Source: a virus. Taken from it: a stretch of DNA of 34,104 nucleotides. Both the position numbers and the translations under genes were made by a program. Shown in pieces: positions 1 through 7,260 of this stretch (positions within the stretch are counted from its first letter, which is position 1; every line of letters begins with the position of its first letter). Location: positions 1 through 34,104 of the IMG/VR virus record IMGVR_UViG_3300034355_000432; one strand, given 5' to 3'. Below the pieces are notes generated by a model, which had not been told where the DNA came from, did not search any database, and worked only from the letters and a program-made list of their open reading frames with translations.

Positions 1-128
1 TGAGACCGCCCCGCACTAGCCTGACGGTTAGCGAAGGCGGCAGGCCCGATGCGGCGGCCACTAGGGGGCGTTTAATTCGGCCACGCGTACGCGCGGCAAC
101 CGGGTGGTTTGTTACAGCGGGGTGCCGT
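1..128. other. Non-coding left end
   Basis: No gene was found in this stretch. It contains the perfect 10-bp palindrome CGCGTACGCG (84-93) and short GC repeats (GGCGG, GCGGC). It lies between the HNH gene and the window edge, where cos-type packaging sites often occur, but no cohesive-end feature is proven. Confidence 0.5.
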
Positions 129-470
129 TTATGATCCAAACCGCCCCACCCGCCCTATTTTCGCAGCGGTTTCGATCGCTGTCTTCCTGCTGTGGCACCG
201 CACGCATAGTGTTTGCCCGCTGCTTATGTCGTACCTCGATCGGCCGTCTTCGCAGCGGTCAGTGCCAGCCACGATTGGCGATACGTGATCGGCGTGAGCT
301 TCTCCCTTGCCACCACACACTCGCCCGCAAGCGCGGCACTGCCACGCATCACGCATGAGCACGGACATACGCCACTGCTTGTGTGACTTGTCGCAGTAAC
401 CACGGGCAGCCGCGTTCGGCCTGGCCGGTCCAACTCGTGGCGGCCTGTGGCTGGGCATCCGTGTAGGCAT
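129..470 (-). CDS. HNH endonuclease
   Basis: A 113-residue HNH-family nuclease. Zinc-binding pairs are visible (C45/C48 in WQCRACG, C89/C92 in TLCVRCHSRKT) with the catalytic HxDH at about residues 59-62. The Asn that usually precedes the QTLC motif is replaced (SSGQTLC), which is atypical. In HK97-like phages an HNH protein beside the terminase assists DNA cleavage at packaging. Here it is the last gene at the left end, and if the ends of the molecule are close together it lies just upstream of ligase and terminase. The start at 470 has only a weak ribosome site; an ATG four codons in is an alternative. The family call is firm, the packaging role is inferred from synteny. Confidence 0.88.
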   Translation of the reverse strand: MPTRMPSHRPPRVGPARPNAAARGYCDKSHKQWRMSVLMRDAWQCRACGRVCGGKGEAHADHVSPIVAGTDRCEDGRSRYDISSGQTLCVRCHSRKTAIETAAKIGRVGRFGS

Positions 471-474
471 GGGC

Positions 475-831
475 CTAGCTCTTGAACATGACGAAGCCGG
501 TCGTGCCCGTGCTGTTGGTCGTGGCGCTGACGATCTTCAGGTACTCGGTGCCGAAAACTTCATCGGGCAGAGCGTATGCCCGGCCTTCTGTGGTCGAGGC
601 AGCCAGGGTCAGGTCTGCCACGCTGCCGTCGCTCTTGTACAGGCGTCGGAACGCACCCGTAGGGGCAGAACCCACCCACATCTGTAGCGACGTGGCAGCG
701 GTGGACATGGTGCCAAACGAGACCACAGCCCCTGCAACGTCACGCATGTCGAGCGTGGTAGCCAGACTGGTGGCTGTGTGCAGGGTGATGTCGAAGTCCC
801 GGTACTTACGGCTGATCGTGGCGTCGGACAT
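475..831 (-). CDS. Hypothetical small beta-rich protein
   Basis: 118 residues, not recognised. It is rich in Thr, Ser, Ala and Val with short hydrophobic alternations, suggesting a beta-sandwich, and has no Cys, signal peptide or membrane segment. AGGAGA sits about 7 nt before the ATG at 831, so the start is well supported. It lies 4 nt upstream of the HNH gene and downstream of the appendage block. A small virion decoration or fibre-associated protein is possible, but nothing in the sequence proves it. Confidence 0.75.
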   Translation of the reverse strand: MSDATISRKYRDFDITLHTATSLATTLDMRDVAGAVVSFGTMSTAATSLQMWVGSAPTGAFRRLYKSDGSVADLTLAASTTEGRAYALPDEVFGTEYLKIVSATTNSTGTTGFVMFKS

Positions 832-914
832 GTGTGTTCTCCTGTGCCTCTAGGCTAGGCATGTGTGCCGTTCCCCTTGCAGTAGCGGGGTGGCCGTCTT
901 CTCAATGAAGAGCG

Positions 915-1121
915 TCAGATGTCCAGCATCTCGCCCGGAATCATCGCTCGTATTTCGTCCGCGAGCCGTCGCTCCTCCGCTGTCGGCTCGCCATGCTTGC
1001 ACAGGCTGCGGCAGGTCTGGTCGATCTGCCAGAGCGTTTGCCTCGCCTCCATGCCCAGCCGAGCGGCATCGTACTCGGCCTGCTCGTCGGGCAGCGTGTA
1101 GGTGAGCGTTGCGGTGGGCAT
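915..1121 (-). CDS. Small conserved-looking phage protein
   Basis: 68 residues, acidic and helical. It begins with a beta-like stretch (TATLTYTLPDEQAEY) and continues with LWQIDQTCRSLCKHG and EERRLADEIRAMI. This pattern (PDEQ-EY then LW-IDQ-R) resembles small phage proteins of unknown function seen near replication or tail genes. No clear Shine-Dalgarno lies before the ATG at 1121; translation may depend on coupling to the gene ending at 1133. An overlapping frame (850-1236) is longer but has a shadow-like composition, so this frame is preferred. Confidence 0.65.
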   Translation of the reverse strand: MPTATLTYTLPDEQAEYDAARLGMEARQTLWQIDQTCRSLCKHGEPTAEERRLADEIRAMIPGEMLDI

Positions 1122-1132
1122 TTATAGCGAAG

Positions 1133-1324
1133 TTAATACGGTTTATCGACGCTACACTCGCCCGGTGTACGGTGCGGCCGTAGTGTAGCGATTTCCAGTT
1201 TCCAGTTTGTGATAGGTCGTGGTCTATCGGAAACAAATCCTATGCACTTTTTCTTAAAGAACGAGGTTTCCGACGCCGGATACTGCTCGGTGATACTAGG
1301 CCGTATGCTGGTGCGATAGCGCAT
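1133..1324 (-). CDS. Small hypothetical protein, translationally coupled
   Basis: 63 residues starting at an ATG that overlaps the stop of the preceding gene (TGATG). It is basic (FFKKKC, many Arg) with no recognised domain. Codon use differs from the neighbours, with several ATA, AGT and AGA codons and a lower GC content, which could mean recent acquisition or a non-coding leader that happens to be open. The last codons include a perfect 9-bp inverted repeat (1150-1158 and 1182-1190, 23-nt loop), so part of the stretch may act as RNA structure. The coupled start supports a gene, the odd composition weakens it. Confidence 0.4.
   Translation of the reverse strand: MRYRTSIRPSITEQYPASETSFFKKKCIGFVSDRPRPITNWKLEIATLRPHRTPGECSVDKPY
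1150..1190 (-). repeat. 9-bp inverted repeat (RNA hairpin candidate)
   Basis: CGCTACACT at 1150-1158 is the exact reverse complement of AGTGTAGCG at 1182-1190, with a 23-nt spacer. It lies at the 3' end of the small gene 1133-1324 and just before the 915-1121 gene, whose start lacks a clear ribosome site. No T-run follows on the minus strand, so it is not a standard terminator. An RNA structure influencing the downstream gene is possible. Confidence 0.5.
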
Positions 1325-1587
1325 CAAGAATCAAGCGCACGCTTGTCTTCTTCCATCAACAACATGATTTGTGCCTTCCGTTGTTCTTCAGTCTGGCTAG
1401 CGTCTTCTGGTTGCCACTGGCCGCACCATTCGGCCCACGCCATTTCAATGACGGGCTGTGACCAACTTCTTCGTTCGCCGTCCGCGTCGGTGTACGTGCC
1501 AGCGTAAACCGGCGGATTCAGCTTGCAGAGGGAATCAAAATCGTCGTAGTAGCGGCAGTTGCAGCATCGGCAGAACGCGGCGTCCAT
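1324..1587 (-). CDS. Small cysteine-containing (zinc-knuckle-like) protein
   Basis: 87 residues. The start at 1587 is chosen because GGAAGGTG sits just before that ATG. The N-terminus has CRCCNCRYYDD, then a Cys in SLCKLNPPVY and a late WCGQW. The order CxxC, C-x-LNPP, WCG-W is seen in small phage proteins thought to bind one metal ion. The C-terminus is charged and helical. It is the first gene after a plausible promoter (1611-1638) and overlaps the next gene by TGATG. Function unknown; metal binding is inferred. Confidence 0.75.
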   Translation of the reverse strand: MDAAFCRCCNCRYYDDFDSLCKLNPPVYAGTYTDADGERRSWSQPVIEMAWAEWCGQWQPEDASQTEEQRKAQIMLLMEEDKRALDS

Positions 1588-1610
1588 TTTCACCTTCCTT
1601 TCGGGGTCTG

Positions 1611-1638
1611 ATTGTACCCGACAGGCAAGTCGGCGCAA
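1611..1638 (-). promoter_or_regulatory. Sigma70-like promoter with dyad in the spacer
   Basis: On the minus strand TTGCGC (1638-1633) is followed after 16 bp by TACAAT (1616-1611). The spacer contains CCGAC-N6-GTCGG (1618-1633), a dyad that could be an operator. It lies in a roughly 117-bp gap upstream of the gene starting at 1587, the largest non-coding gap at this end. The -10 box is good, the -35 is moderate. Confidence 0.45.
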
Positions 1639-1704
1639 TGCCGTTTCGCAGCCGTCTCTAAGGTGAAGAGCGGACACCGCTACATAGTTGGGATAGCGCA
1701 GCGC

Positions 1705-1986
1705 CTAGACCGGCATCGGCGGCAGGAGCGCCGTGTAGGTCGCCGCGTCCACCTCTTCGACGGCTCCGCTGGCAAGCAGTTGCGGCAGCATCTCGGACGG
1801 CAGGATGTAGTCGCAGTATTCCTGCGAGATCGCCAGATACACGCGGCCCTGTGCGTCGGTGGGCAGATCGGCCGCCAAGGGCAGCGCTCGCTCGGTCTTC
1901 GTCTCGGCGTTGGGGTAGCCGTAGGCCGCGTCCAACTGGTCACAGACCGAAGCGTATACGGCAGGCGTGGATCGAAAATATCTCAT
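1705..1986 (-). CDS. Hypothetical phage protein
   Basis: 93 residues starting at the ATG that overlaps the stop of the appendage gene (ATGA at 1986-1983). It has the pattern MRYFR-S-P-VY, QLDAAYGYPN, KTERALP-AADLP, GRVYLAIS-EYCDY, then a Leu-rich end. I recall similar proteins downstream of LamG-like or fibre genes in environmental phages, where their role is not known. No membrane segment or signal peptide. Tight coupling to the preceding gene suggests it works with it, perhaps as a chaperone or attachment cap. Confidence 0.75.
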   Translation of the reverse strand: MRYFRSTPAVYASVCDQLDAAYGYPNAETKTERALPLAADLPTDAQGRVYLAISQEYCDYILPSEMLPQLLASGAVEEVDAATYTALLPPMPV

Positions 1987-2684
1987 GCTATGGAGATTCC
2001 CCATTTCGCACTTATGTAGCGCTTAATTGCAGAGTAAGCCGAATCGTTCGCCTCCTCGCTCAGCATGATGATCTCATAAATCTTCCCTGCCCATCCTCGT
2101 GTCGCAGTGCTCGACCATCCGCCCACACCGAACTGGTTCGTAGTAGTCGTTGCCAGCGCAAAGGTCGTCCACGTTGCTCTGAGCAAAAAGGGGCTTTCGA
2201 TAATTGGCAACATGGTGAAACTCGTCGCTGCACCGTTGAAAGCATGGTTTTTAAAATAAGAAGCATTCAAAAACGCATTGGTATTTCCGCTGTTCCCAGA
2301 GATGACATTTGCGTTGTGCATGAGGCCAACAAAAGTCGGGAACGGATTGGCACCGTCATAGTCGGCCACAACAAATGTGTCTCTAGGCGCATACGCTGGC
2401 ATGGTGTTCCGCCGCAAAAATATTGCGGTCCCGGCTGTAGTGCCCCAGTTGATTCCATTTTTCCCATTTAGGGAGCCGGTGACATAGGACGGCTGGTTGG
2501 CAGCCGTTGCCTGCGATACGTGAAACCCGCTGTTTGACTTGTCGCGCCACTCGCTAACTGTCGAACCGTTTAGCGTGATCGTGGAGGAGTCGGCGGCATC
2601 CCACCATCCGATCAGGCTAGGCAGGCTCTTCGGGTTGAACCCGCCTGCGGCTCGCGGTCGTAGGAGTCGGGGGTTCATCGCCAT
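1983..2684 (-). CDS. LamG/concanavalin-like appendage protein
   Basis: 233 residues. After a short basic N-terminus comes FNPKSLPSLIGWWDAADSS, then TVSEWRDKSNSG and QATAANQPSYVTG, the typical opening of a concanavalin A-like (LamG) beta-sandwich as found in phage fibre or decoration proteins that bind glycans. The C-terminus (GWAGKIYEIIMLS, YISAKWGI) matches the closing strand and helix of this domain. No signal peptide. AGGAT lies about 12 nt before the ATG at 2684. Its position at the end of the late region fits an adsorption or virion-surface protein. Confidence 0.78.
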   Translation of the reverse strand: MAMNPRLLRPRAAGGFNPKSLPSLIGWWDAADSSTITLNGSTVSEWRDKSNSGFHVSQATAANQPSYVTGSLNGKNGINWGTTAGTAIFLRRNTMPAYAPRDTFVVADYDGANPFPTFVGLMHNANVISGNSGNTNAFLNASYFKNHAFNGAATSFTMLPIIESPFLLRATWTTFALATTTTNQFGVGGWSSTATRGWAGKIYEIIMLSEEANDSAYSAIKRYISAKWGISIA

Positions 2685-2736
2685 AATCGTGAAATCCTGC
2701 GGAGTTGCGCTGCGCTCTTGGAGGTGATATCGCGTC

Positions 2737-2997
2737 TTAGTTCTGCCGGTCGGTTTCCGGCATCACCGTGGCGGCAGACTTGGGTTGTAACGCATACAGC
2801 AAGCGGGTTTGCTCGCGGATCGCGCCGCTGATCTCCCGCTGAGTCTCGCCCAACTGGCTGACGAACTCTTGATGGGCCGACACCAGCGGTAGCAGCACGT
2901 CCTGGCGAAGCACCCAGCCGAACGCAATCGCCACTAGGGTAGGGAAGCCCCACCGCTCGATGATGGCAAACATTGTGGTCTTCGTTTCGTCTGTCAT
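2737..2997 (-). CDS. Small membrane protein (holin candidate)
   Basis: 86 residues. One hydrophobic segment at about residues 16-38 (WGFPTLVAIAFGWVL) follows a short charged N-terminus; the rest is a helical, coiled-coil-like region (HQEFVSQLGETQREI) with a polar tail. This matches small phage membrane proteins often encoded near lysis genes. The start overlaps the preceding stop by ATGA. A one-segment holin or spanin-like accessory is plausible but unproven. Confidence 0.7.
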   Translation of the reverse strand: MTDETKTTMFAIIERWGFPTLVAIAFGWVLRQDVLLPLVSAHQEFVSQLGETQREISGAIREQTRLLYALQPKSAATVMPETDRQN

Positions 2998-3338
2998 CGC
3001 TTACGCATCTCCGTTTGCCAGCCTAAGAGTTGGATTCGATTACTGGCAGATTCCAGCCACCACCGCAGCACTGCCTTAACGATCTCTTGGATGAGAACAC
3101 CCAGCACCAGCGTCAGAATGATGCCCATTTGGTAGTTCTGCCGCTCGCTCCGCTCGATGCTGCGGGCAATCTCGTCCGTGACTACGGCGTATTGCTCGGG
3201 CCTCGTCTGGCTCATGGCGACGTGCGGCCACTTGCGGACCACGCGGTGTGCCAGCCTCGACACAAGGGCTTTCCCGGCCATGTGCCGCCTGGCCGAGAGC
3301 TTCGACCACACGTAGGCGTCGAGGTCTTCGAGGCTCAT
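2994..3338 (-). CDS. Membrane-anchored hypothetical protein
   Basis: 114 residues starting at 3338, where GGGAGG precedes the ATG. The N-terminal half is basic and helical (LSARRHMAGKALVSRLAHRV). A central SIERSERQNYQMG leads into one hydrophobic helix (about residues 75-93, IILTLVLGVLIQEIVKAVL), followed by RWWLESASN. It has one membrane pass and sits between a secreted zinc-finger protein and the small membrane protein at 2737-2997, overlapping both by ATGA. It probably acts in the envelope with these neighbours. Confidence 0.68.
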   Translation of the reverse strand: MSLEDLDAYVWSKLSARRHMAGKALVSRLAHRVVRKWPHVAMSQTRPEQYAVVTDEIARSIERSERQNYQMGIILTLVLGVLIQEIVKAVLRWWLESASNRIQLLGWQTEMRKR

Positions 3339-3607
3339 AGCGGGCACCTCCCGTTGGCACAGGCGGTCTTGGGTTTCTTCCCGGTTCCTTTGCAGATGGG
3401 GCAAATCGTGGAAACGCGACCATCTCCGAGCCGTCCGAGGCCACTGCAATTTTCACAGGAATCGGATGTCGGCTTGATCGGCGTTGCCGCCTGGTAGACA
3501 AGCATGCGTGCCGTTTCGCAGGCGAGATCCGCAGACAGGGAAGGGTCGGATGGAACCGCAGCTGCGGCCATCATCATCACGCCAACGACTAGGGCAGCGG
3601 TCTTCAT
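3335..3607 (-). CDS. Exported small protein with DnaJ-like CxxC zinc finger
   Basis: 90 residues. The N-terminus (MKTAALVVGVMMMAAAAVPS) is a good signal peptide with likely cleavage after the Ala-rich stretch. The C-terminal half has CENCSGLGRLGDG and CPICKGTGKK, two CxxCxGxG-type motifs as in the DnaJ central zinc finger, and ends ACANGRCPL. It overlaps the cysteine peptidase stop by ATGA (start 3607). An exported zinc-binding mini-protein next to a protease and membrane proteins suggests a role at the cell envelope. No J-domain is present, so it is not a DnaJ. Confidence 0.72.
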   Translation of the reverse strand: MKTAALVVGVMMMAAAAVPSDPSLSADLACETARMLVYQAATPIKPTSDSCENCSGLGRLGDGRVSTICPICKGTGKKPKTACANGRCPL

Positions 3608-4602
3608 ATGATGTCCCCAAGTCCCCAGTTGGGCAGCTTCTGTGCAGGCCAGCCATTCACGCCGCTGAAGGCAATGGCATACCGGCCCTTGATGGCTGAC
3701 CACTTGGCCCAGAAACCGCCTTCTGGGATCTCCAGCGACGTGCCGAGCACCTTCCGGCTGCCGCTGTTCCACCGGCCCCAACTGTTCTGCACCATCACCA
3801 GCGGCTCGCCGTACTTCGCCTTCGTTTCCTCGCGGTCGTCAAACCCAAGGTAGGCAAGTGCGTGGTGCCACGTCGCGGCAGACCGTGGCGAAAACCCATT
3901 GGCATCACGTTCGTTGCTGAATGCTTCCGAACCGCAAGACGAGATGCAGTAGCCGTTGGCAAGCAGGTCACGCACCTCTTCGAGCGTCCTGGCCCGCGTG
4001 GCGGTTCGCACCAGGTGGTCGCTGCCGATCTTGCGAATGTCTTGGCCGGGCGACTTGGCCCCGTAGATGCCAGCGTTTCGCCCGCTGTACTTCGTCAGGT
4101 CCGCAATGCCGGGGTAGTTCTTCCGCAGCCACAGGCCCGAGTCCTTCAGCACCACCTCGGCAGCGTGATCGCACGACCAGCCATCGCCGCCGTGGGCGCG
4201 AAACCAATAGATCGACTCCGTGGACAGCACACCGTCCTTGCGTGCGTCGTCCGACAGTTCGGGCACGGATTCCAGAATGCCCGTCACCTCGTCCGCGTTC
4301 CCGGCCACGATCTCGCAGGCCAGCGTGCCAAGGCAGGCGTTTCGAGTTGAGTGGCTGACACAATCGCCACGCTCTTGAGCCTTTGCAGGCAGGGCACCGG
4401 GGAACGCCTGCTCAATCGCCATCCACGGTGCCGAGAGCTTCCCAGCACCGGAACCGAACAGCCCATATCGTCGGCATGTGGTGCCGCCGTCCGGTGCCTG
4501 GCCCTGCTGGAGCAGGAAGAGCGTCAGCCGCTCAGACGCGGCCGGGTCGGCGTAAACGCCACGCAAGCCCGACAGGTATTCGGCCTGGGGTTCCCACGGC
4601 AT
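3604..4602 (-). CDS. Papain-like (C1-type) cysteine peptidase
   Basis: 332 residues. The papain catalytic order is visible: RGDCVSHSTRNA (Cys81, with Asp80 where papain has Gln-x-x-x), ATWHHALAYLGF (His246 or His247) and VMVQNSWGRWN (Asn273). No signal peptide is seen, so it would act in the cytoplasm, be released on lysis or ride in the virion. GGGAGG precedes the ATG at 4602. It is the largest gene of a coupled block of membrane and exported proteins where a lysis cassette would be expected, and no peptidoglycan hydrolase was recognised in the window. Roles in wall or S-layer degradation, adsorption or anti-defence are all open. The fold call is strong, the role is inference. Confidence 0.85.
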   Translation of the reverse strand: MPWEPQAEYLSGLRGVYADPAASERLTLFLLQQGQAPDGGTTCRRYGLFGSGAGKLSAPWMAIEQAFPGALPAKAQERGDCVSHSTRNACLGTLACEIVAGNADEVTGILESVPELSDDARKDGVLSTESIYWFRAHGGDGWSCDHAAEVVLKDSGLWLRKNYPGIADLTKYSGRNAGIYGAKSPGQDIRKIGSDHLVRTATRARTLEEVRDLLANGYCISSCGSEAFSNERDANGFSPRSAATWHHALAYLGFDDREETKAKYGEPLVMVQNSWGRWNSGSRKVLGTSLEIPEGGFWAKWSAIKGRYAIAFSGVNGWPAQKLPNWGLGDII

Positions 4603-4605
4603 GCG

Positions 4606-5085
4606 TCAGCCCCTCCCAGCGCCGCACCACGCAAGAGCGTTGCACAGTTCGATGTACTGCTGGCGAACCTCGGGCGTCACCGGCTTCACGTCGAGGCCGA
4701 TCGTGTCGGCAAAGGCCCGCTCAACGGCTTCGCCCAGCCCGCTGTACTTGTCCTGCGGGTTCGCCCCGAGTCGCCGCCAGCCGATGCGAACAGCGATGAT
4801 TTGGAACCCACGCAGGGCTCTGGTGTCGGTGAACACCGGCTGAGTGTCGGTCGCATCGCCTCGCACCACAGCGGCAGACTTCGACCACAACTGTGCCCAC
4901 AGGATCCGGTCGATGGGGTTCGCCGTGGACATGATCCGGTGAACGTCGGAAACTTTTGTCTTCATCGCCGCGTCAGGCTCTTCAATGGTGATTTCAGTCG
5001 GTGCGGATTTCTTGCAACTCTCGACGCCGAATAGCGCGAAGCATCCAAGGCAAAACGCTACGAGTAGCCGAGTGGTCTGGTTCAT
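4606..5085 (-). CDS. Putative lipoprotein
   Basis: 159 residues starting at 5085 (ATGA overlap with the previous gene). The N-terminus MNQTTRLLVAFCLGCFALFG then VESCKK is a signal peptide ending in a weak lipobox with Cys24 as a candidate acylated residue. The mature part is mixed alpha/beta with no recognised domain (IDRILWAQLW, ALRGFQIIAVRIGWRR). Placed directly upstream of the cysteine peptidase, it could be a spanin-like outer-membrane component or an exclusion lipoprotein. It is longer than most o-spanins, so this stays open. Confidence 0.65.
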   Translation of the reverse strand: MNQTTRLLVAFCLGCFALFGVESCKKSAPTEITIEEPDAAMKTKVSDVHRIMSTANPIDRILWAQLWSKSAAVVRGDATDTQPVFTDTRALRGFQIIAVRIGWRRLGANPQDKYSGLGEAVERAFADTIGLDVKPVTPEVRQQYIELCNALAWCGAGRG

Positions 5086-5366
5086 TTCTTCGCCTTCGAG
5101 GTGCCGCCAAGCATCACGTCGATCAGCTGCTGGCACAGGGCCACGCCTTCGGTGCAGCCAGAAGCCTTGAGCCTCGCCGCAAGGTCGAGCACCGTGTGCA
5201 TGTCCTTCTCTGTCACTGAGGCTTTTTCAGTTGGGCTTTCCACTGCACGCGCTGACCACGCGGCTTTGGCTTTTTGGACCAGAGCGGCCACGGCCGGAGC
5301 AGCGATGAAAGCAGCCGCGCCAACGGCAGCGATGACACGAACCCATGCTGACACGTCATAGGTCAT
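5082..5366 (-). CDS. Small membrane protein (holin-like candidate)
   Basis: 94 residues. One strongly hydrophobic Ala-rich segment at about residues 8-31 (VRVIAAVGAAAFIAAPAVAALV) is followed by a basic stretch and an amphipathic helix with two Cys (SGCTEGVALCQQLID). It overlaps genes on both sides by ATGA. Size, single membrane pass and position before a lipoprotein and a peptidase make it a holin candidate. Confidence 0.65.
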   Translation of the reverse strand: MTYDVSAWVRVIAAVGAAAFIAAPAVAALVQKAKAAWSARAVESPTEKASVTEKDMHTVLDLAARLKASGCTEGVALCQQLIDVMLGGTSKAKK

Positions 5367-5662
5367 CGAACCTCCTCAACCTTCAGCAATGCCCACCGCA
5401 CAAGGGCTTCCCCCTCTTTGGTCTTCAGCAAGTTGCCGACGTGCTGAACCAGTTCGTCGTCGAGCGGGCTGGATGTCTTGGACGCCAGCCACTCGCAGGC
5501 GTCAGCAATCACCAATGAACGCTTGAACGTGTCGGGCTCGTTCACCAGGCGTTGACCGTAGCCGATCAGGGGAGCCCACTGCTGTAGCAACGCCAACTGG
5601 CGCCAAACCGAAAGTCCCTCGCCGTACTTCGTGGCTTCGTCGGGCGTCATCTCGTATGTCAT
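5363..5662 (-). CDS. Hypothetical helical protein
   Basis: 99 residues, predicted all-helical, acidic, no membrane segment and no recognised domain. Features include MTPDEATKYGEG, a Leu/Gln-rich stretch (WRQLALLQQWAPLIGYG) and DACEWLASKTSSPLDDELV. It is coupled by ATGA to genes on both sides within the possible lysis or envelope block. Confidence 0.68.
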   Translation of the reverse strand: MTYEMTPDEATKYGEGLSVWRQLALLQQWAPLIGYGQRLVNEPDTFKRSLVIADACEWLASKTSSPLDDELVQHVGNLLKTKEGEALVRWALLKVEEVR

Positions 5663-5937
5663 TTGGCATCTCCCGTGTGTTCCCCTGAGTCTGCCCCGCC
5701 TTCGTCACCCTCTTGCAGTTCGTCGCCGTTCACCGTCTCGTTGCAGTAGTCGTAGAAGAAATCGAAACAGTCGCGGGTTTCGTGGCGAACGTCCTTCACT
5801 TCCAGCCGAAAAGGGAACTTGAAGTGGTCGCTGTCCTTTACGGTCCCGTCGCCTTCGCAGAGGTAAATGCTCATGTACTTCTGGCTGAAGTCGATGACGA
5901 TCTTTCCGAGCGTCTGGCTGCCGTACTGGTCGCTCAT
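5659..5937 (-). CDS. Hypothetical acidic protein
   Basis: 92 residues. The N-terminal part looks like a beta-sheet (GKIVIDFSQKYMSIYLCEGDG), then KFPFRLEVKDV and an aromatic, acidic DCFDFFYDYCNE. The tail (DELQEGDEGGADSGEH) is very acidic and probably disordered. Not recognised. The start overlaps the stop of the helix-turn-helix gene (TAATG) and the end overlaps the next gene (ATGA). Confidence 0.68.
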   Translation of the reverse strand: MSDQYGSQTLGKIVIDFSQKYMSIYLCEGDGTVKDSDHFKFPFRLEVKDVRHETRDCFDFFYDYCNETVNGDELQEGDEGGADSGEHTGDAK

Positions 5938-6281
5938 TACTCGCCCTCCCCAAAGTTCCGCAGGTCGGGCGGTAGTTCAACTTCACGCACCTCGTAAGAC
6001 ACGGGCTTCGTTACCTGTCGCTCATGCCGAGTGTGTGCATCCCACCGGGCCTGAATCTCACGGCACGATTGGGCGATCTCGCGCGGCGTGGGGTCACGCT
6101 GACGAATCGGCTTGAACCGCAGGCGGCGATCGTGGCGGGGCGGCAGATCCGCTACCGCCTTTAGGCGAATCAGCTGGTCTTTCGTGATGGTCCAGTGCGT
6201 GCAGATAGCGAACATCGAGGAATGTGATGCCCACTGAACCCGCAGCGTCTGGAAATCAATCGTTGCTGTCTTGCCCGCCAT
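5937..6281 (-). CDS. Small helix-turn-helix-like protein (PTP-EIA family, copy 1)
   Basis: 114 residues starting at 6281, where GGAG precedes the ATG. A degenerate helix-turn-helix (ICTHWTITKDQLIRLKAVADL) is followed by RLRFKPIRQRDPTPREIAQS and a charged tail. The segment DPTPREIA then a helix is shared with the protein at 8475-8720 (DPTPDEIAERAAAIKA), so the two are paralogues. DNA binding is likely and target unknown. It overlaps the glycosyltransferase upstream by 26 nt. Confidence 0.72.
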   Translation of the reverse strand: MAGKTATIDFQTLRVQWASHSSMFAICTHWTITKDQLIRLKAVADLPPRHDRRLRFKPIRQRDPTPREIAQSCREIQARWDAHTRHERQVTKPVSYEVREVELPPDLRNFGEGE

Positions 6282-7260
6282 CACTTGTCTCCGGGCTCCA
6301 CTGCATAAGGGTCCGCTGCGCAGGGTTGAGGTAGATAGACCAGCCTTTGGCAATCATGTTTCGGTGCAGGCCAGCGTGCTCGATGTCGCCGTTGATCGAC
6401 TCGTACTTGCAGGCGAAGAACGGCTCCGCTTTGTAGATCGCAGCCGCGCCAAACGCAGACAAGACCTTGATGGGATGCGCACCAGGCGGCGGAAGCCAAA
6501 ACGTAAACCACGCTTCCATGCGTGCCTTCCACCCATGCCAACGGAATGCCCACTGGTCATAGTGGCACCACACCTGCTTGCCATCTACGAAGTTGCCAGG
6601 GTGCTGAAAGAGGGAAGTGCTTGCCATGCACGCGGCGTCTTTGATCCGCTCAAGCCAGCCGATCCCGTTGATTAAACCGTGCGAGCTCCACCCGCCCCAG
6701 GCGTCGAGGTCCACCACAATCACATAGTCGGCGTCACCGAAATGTTCTTGGGCAAGTTCCCTGCCACGGTTTCGGTACTCGGCGTACGCTTGCACTCGGT
6801 TTGGCTCAAATCCGCGCAGGTGTGGCCTGCCGTTGTCGCTGGAATCGACAACCACCGTCTTCGGGTTGTCGGCCGCAAACGCACTGAGCAGCTCTTTCGT
6901 TGAGTCTGTCGAATCGTTTTCGACAACCACTACGCAGGTTGTCTTGAAGTGTTTGCTGAGATCTGAAAGACGGGTGAGCGTCAGCGGCAAGATGCCTCCG
7001 AGTTGCCGGGCCATCCCGATGAATACAACCTTGGACCGGGCGGCTATCAACGCCCCCTCACAAATCACGTCTGCATATAGGGCTGCAAACTCATGATCCA
7101 CCGGCAGGACTTTATCCGGCGTGATTGATTGATCCAGTTCGATTTCCTTCTGGGTGCGTCCCTTTTCAAATCTTGCCAGAGATGCCGCCGTTTCTTTCGT
7201 CAGGTCGCAGATGTCTTTCCGCACAGAGATGCCTTCAAACTCACTGGCAATATCCACCAT
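6256..7260 (-). CDS. GT-A glycosyltransferase (CMT1/CAP59-like)
   Basis: 334 residues from the ATG at 7260. Motifs: VVFIGMARQLGGILP (about 78-92), VVVENDSTDSTKELL (111-125) and YVIVVDLDAWGG (179-190) with a DxD metal/sugar-nucleotide site, then HYDQWAFRWHGWK and ESINGDIEHAGLH. This order resembles the alpha-1,3-mannosyltransferase CMT1/CAP59 group. Substrate unknown. An upstream ATG at 7314 is possible but has no ribosome site; the ATG at 7260 has AGGAG brought close by a hairpin (7268-7283). It forms a pair with the GT34-like gene upstream, so both may act on one glycan, on the virion or the host surface. Confidence 0.8.
   Translation of the reverse strand: MVDIASEFEGISVRKDICDLTKETAASLARFEKGRTQKEIELDQSITPDKVLPVDHEFAALYADVICEGALIAARSKVVFIGMARQLGGILPLTLTRLSDLSKHFKTTCVVVVENDSTDSTKELLSAFAADNPKTVVVDSSDNGRPHLRGFEPNRVQAYAEYRNRGRELAQEHFGDADYVIVVDLDAWGGWSSHGLINGIGWLERIKDAACMASTSLFQHPGNFVDGKQVWCHYDQWAFRWHGWKARMEAWFTFWLPPPGAHPIKVLSAFGAAAIYKAEPFFACKYESINGDIEHAGLHRNMIAKGWSIYLNPAQRTLMQWSPETSDGGQDSND

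Noticed and set aside
850-1236. Minus-strand frame of 128 codons
   Set aside because: Overlaps the better candidate 915-1121 in another frame; Arg/Ala/His-rich composition and no ribosome site.
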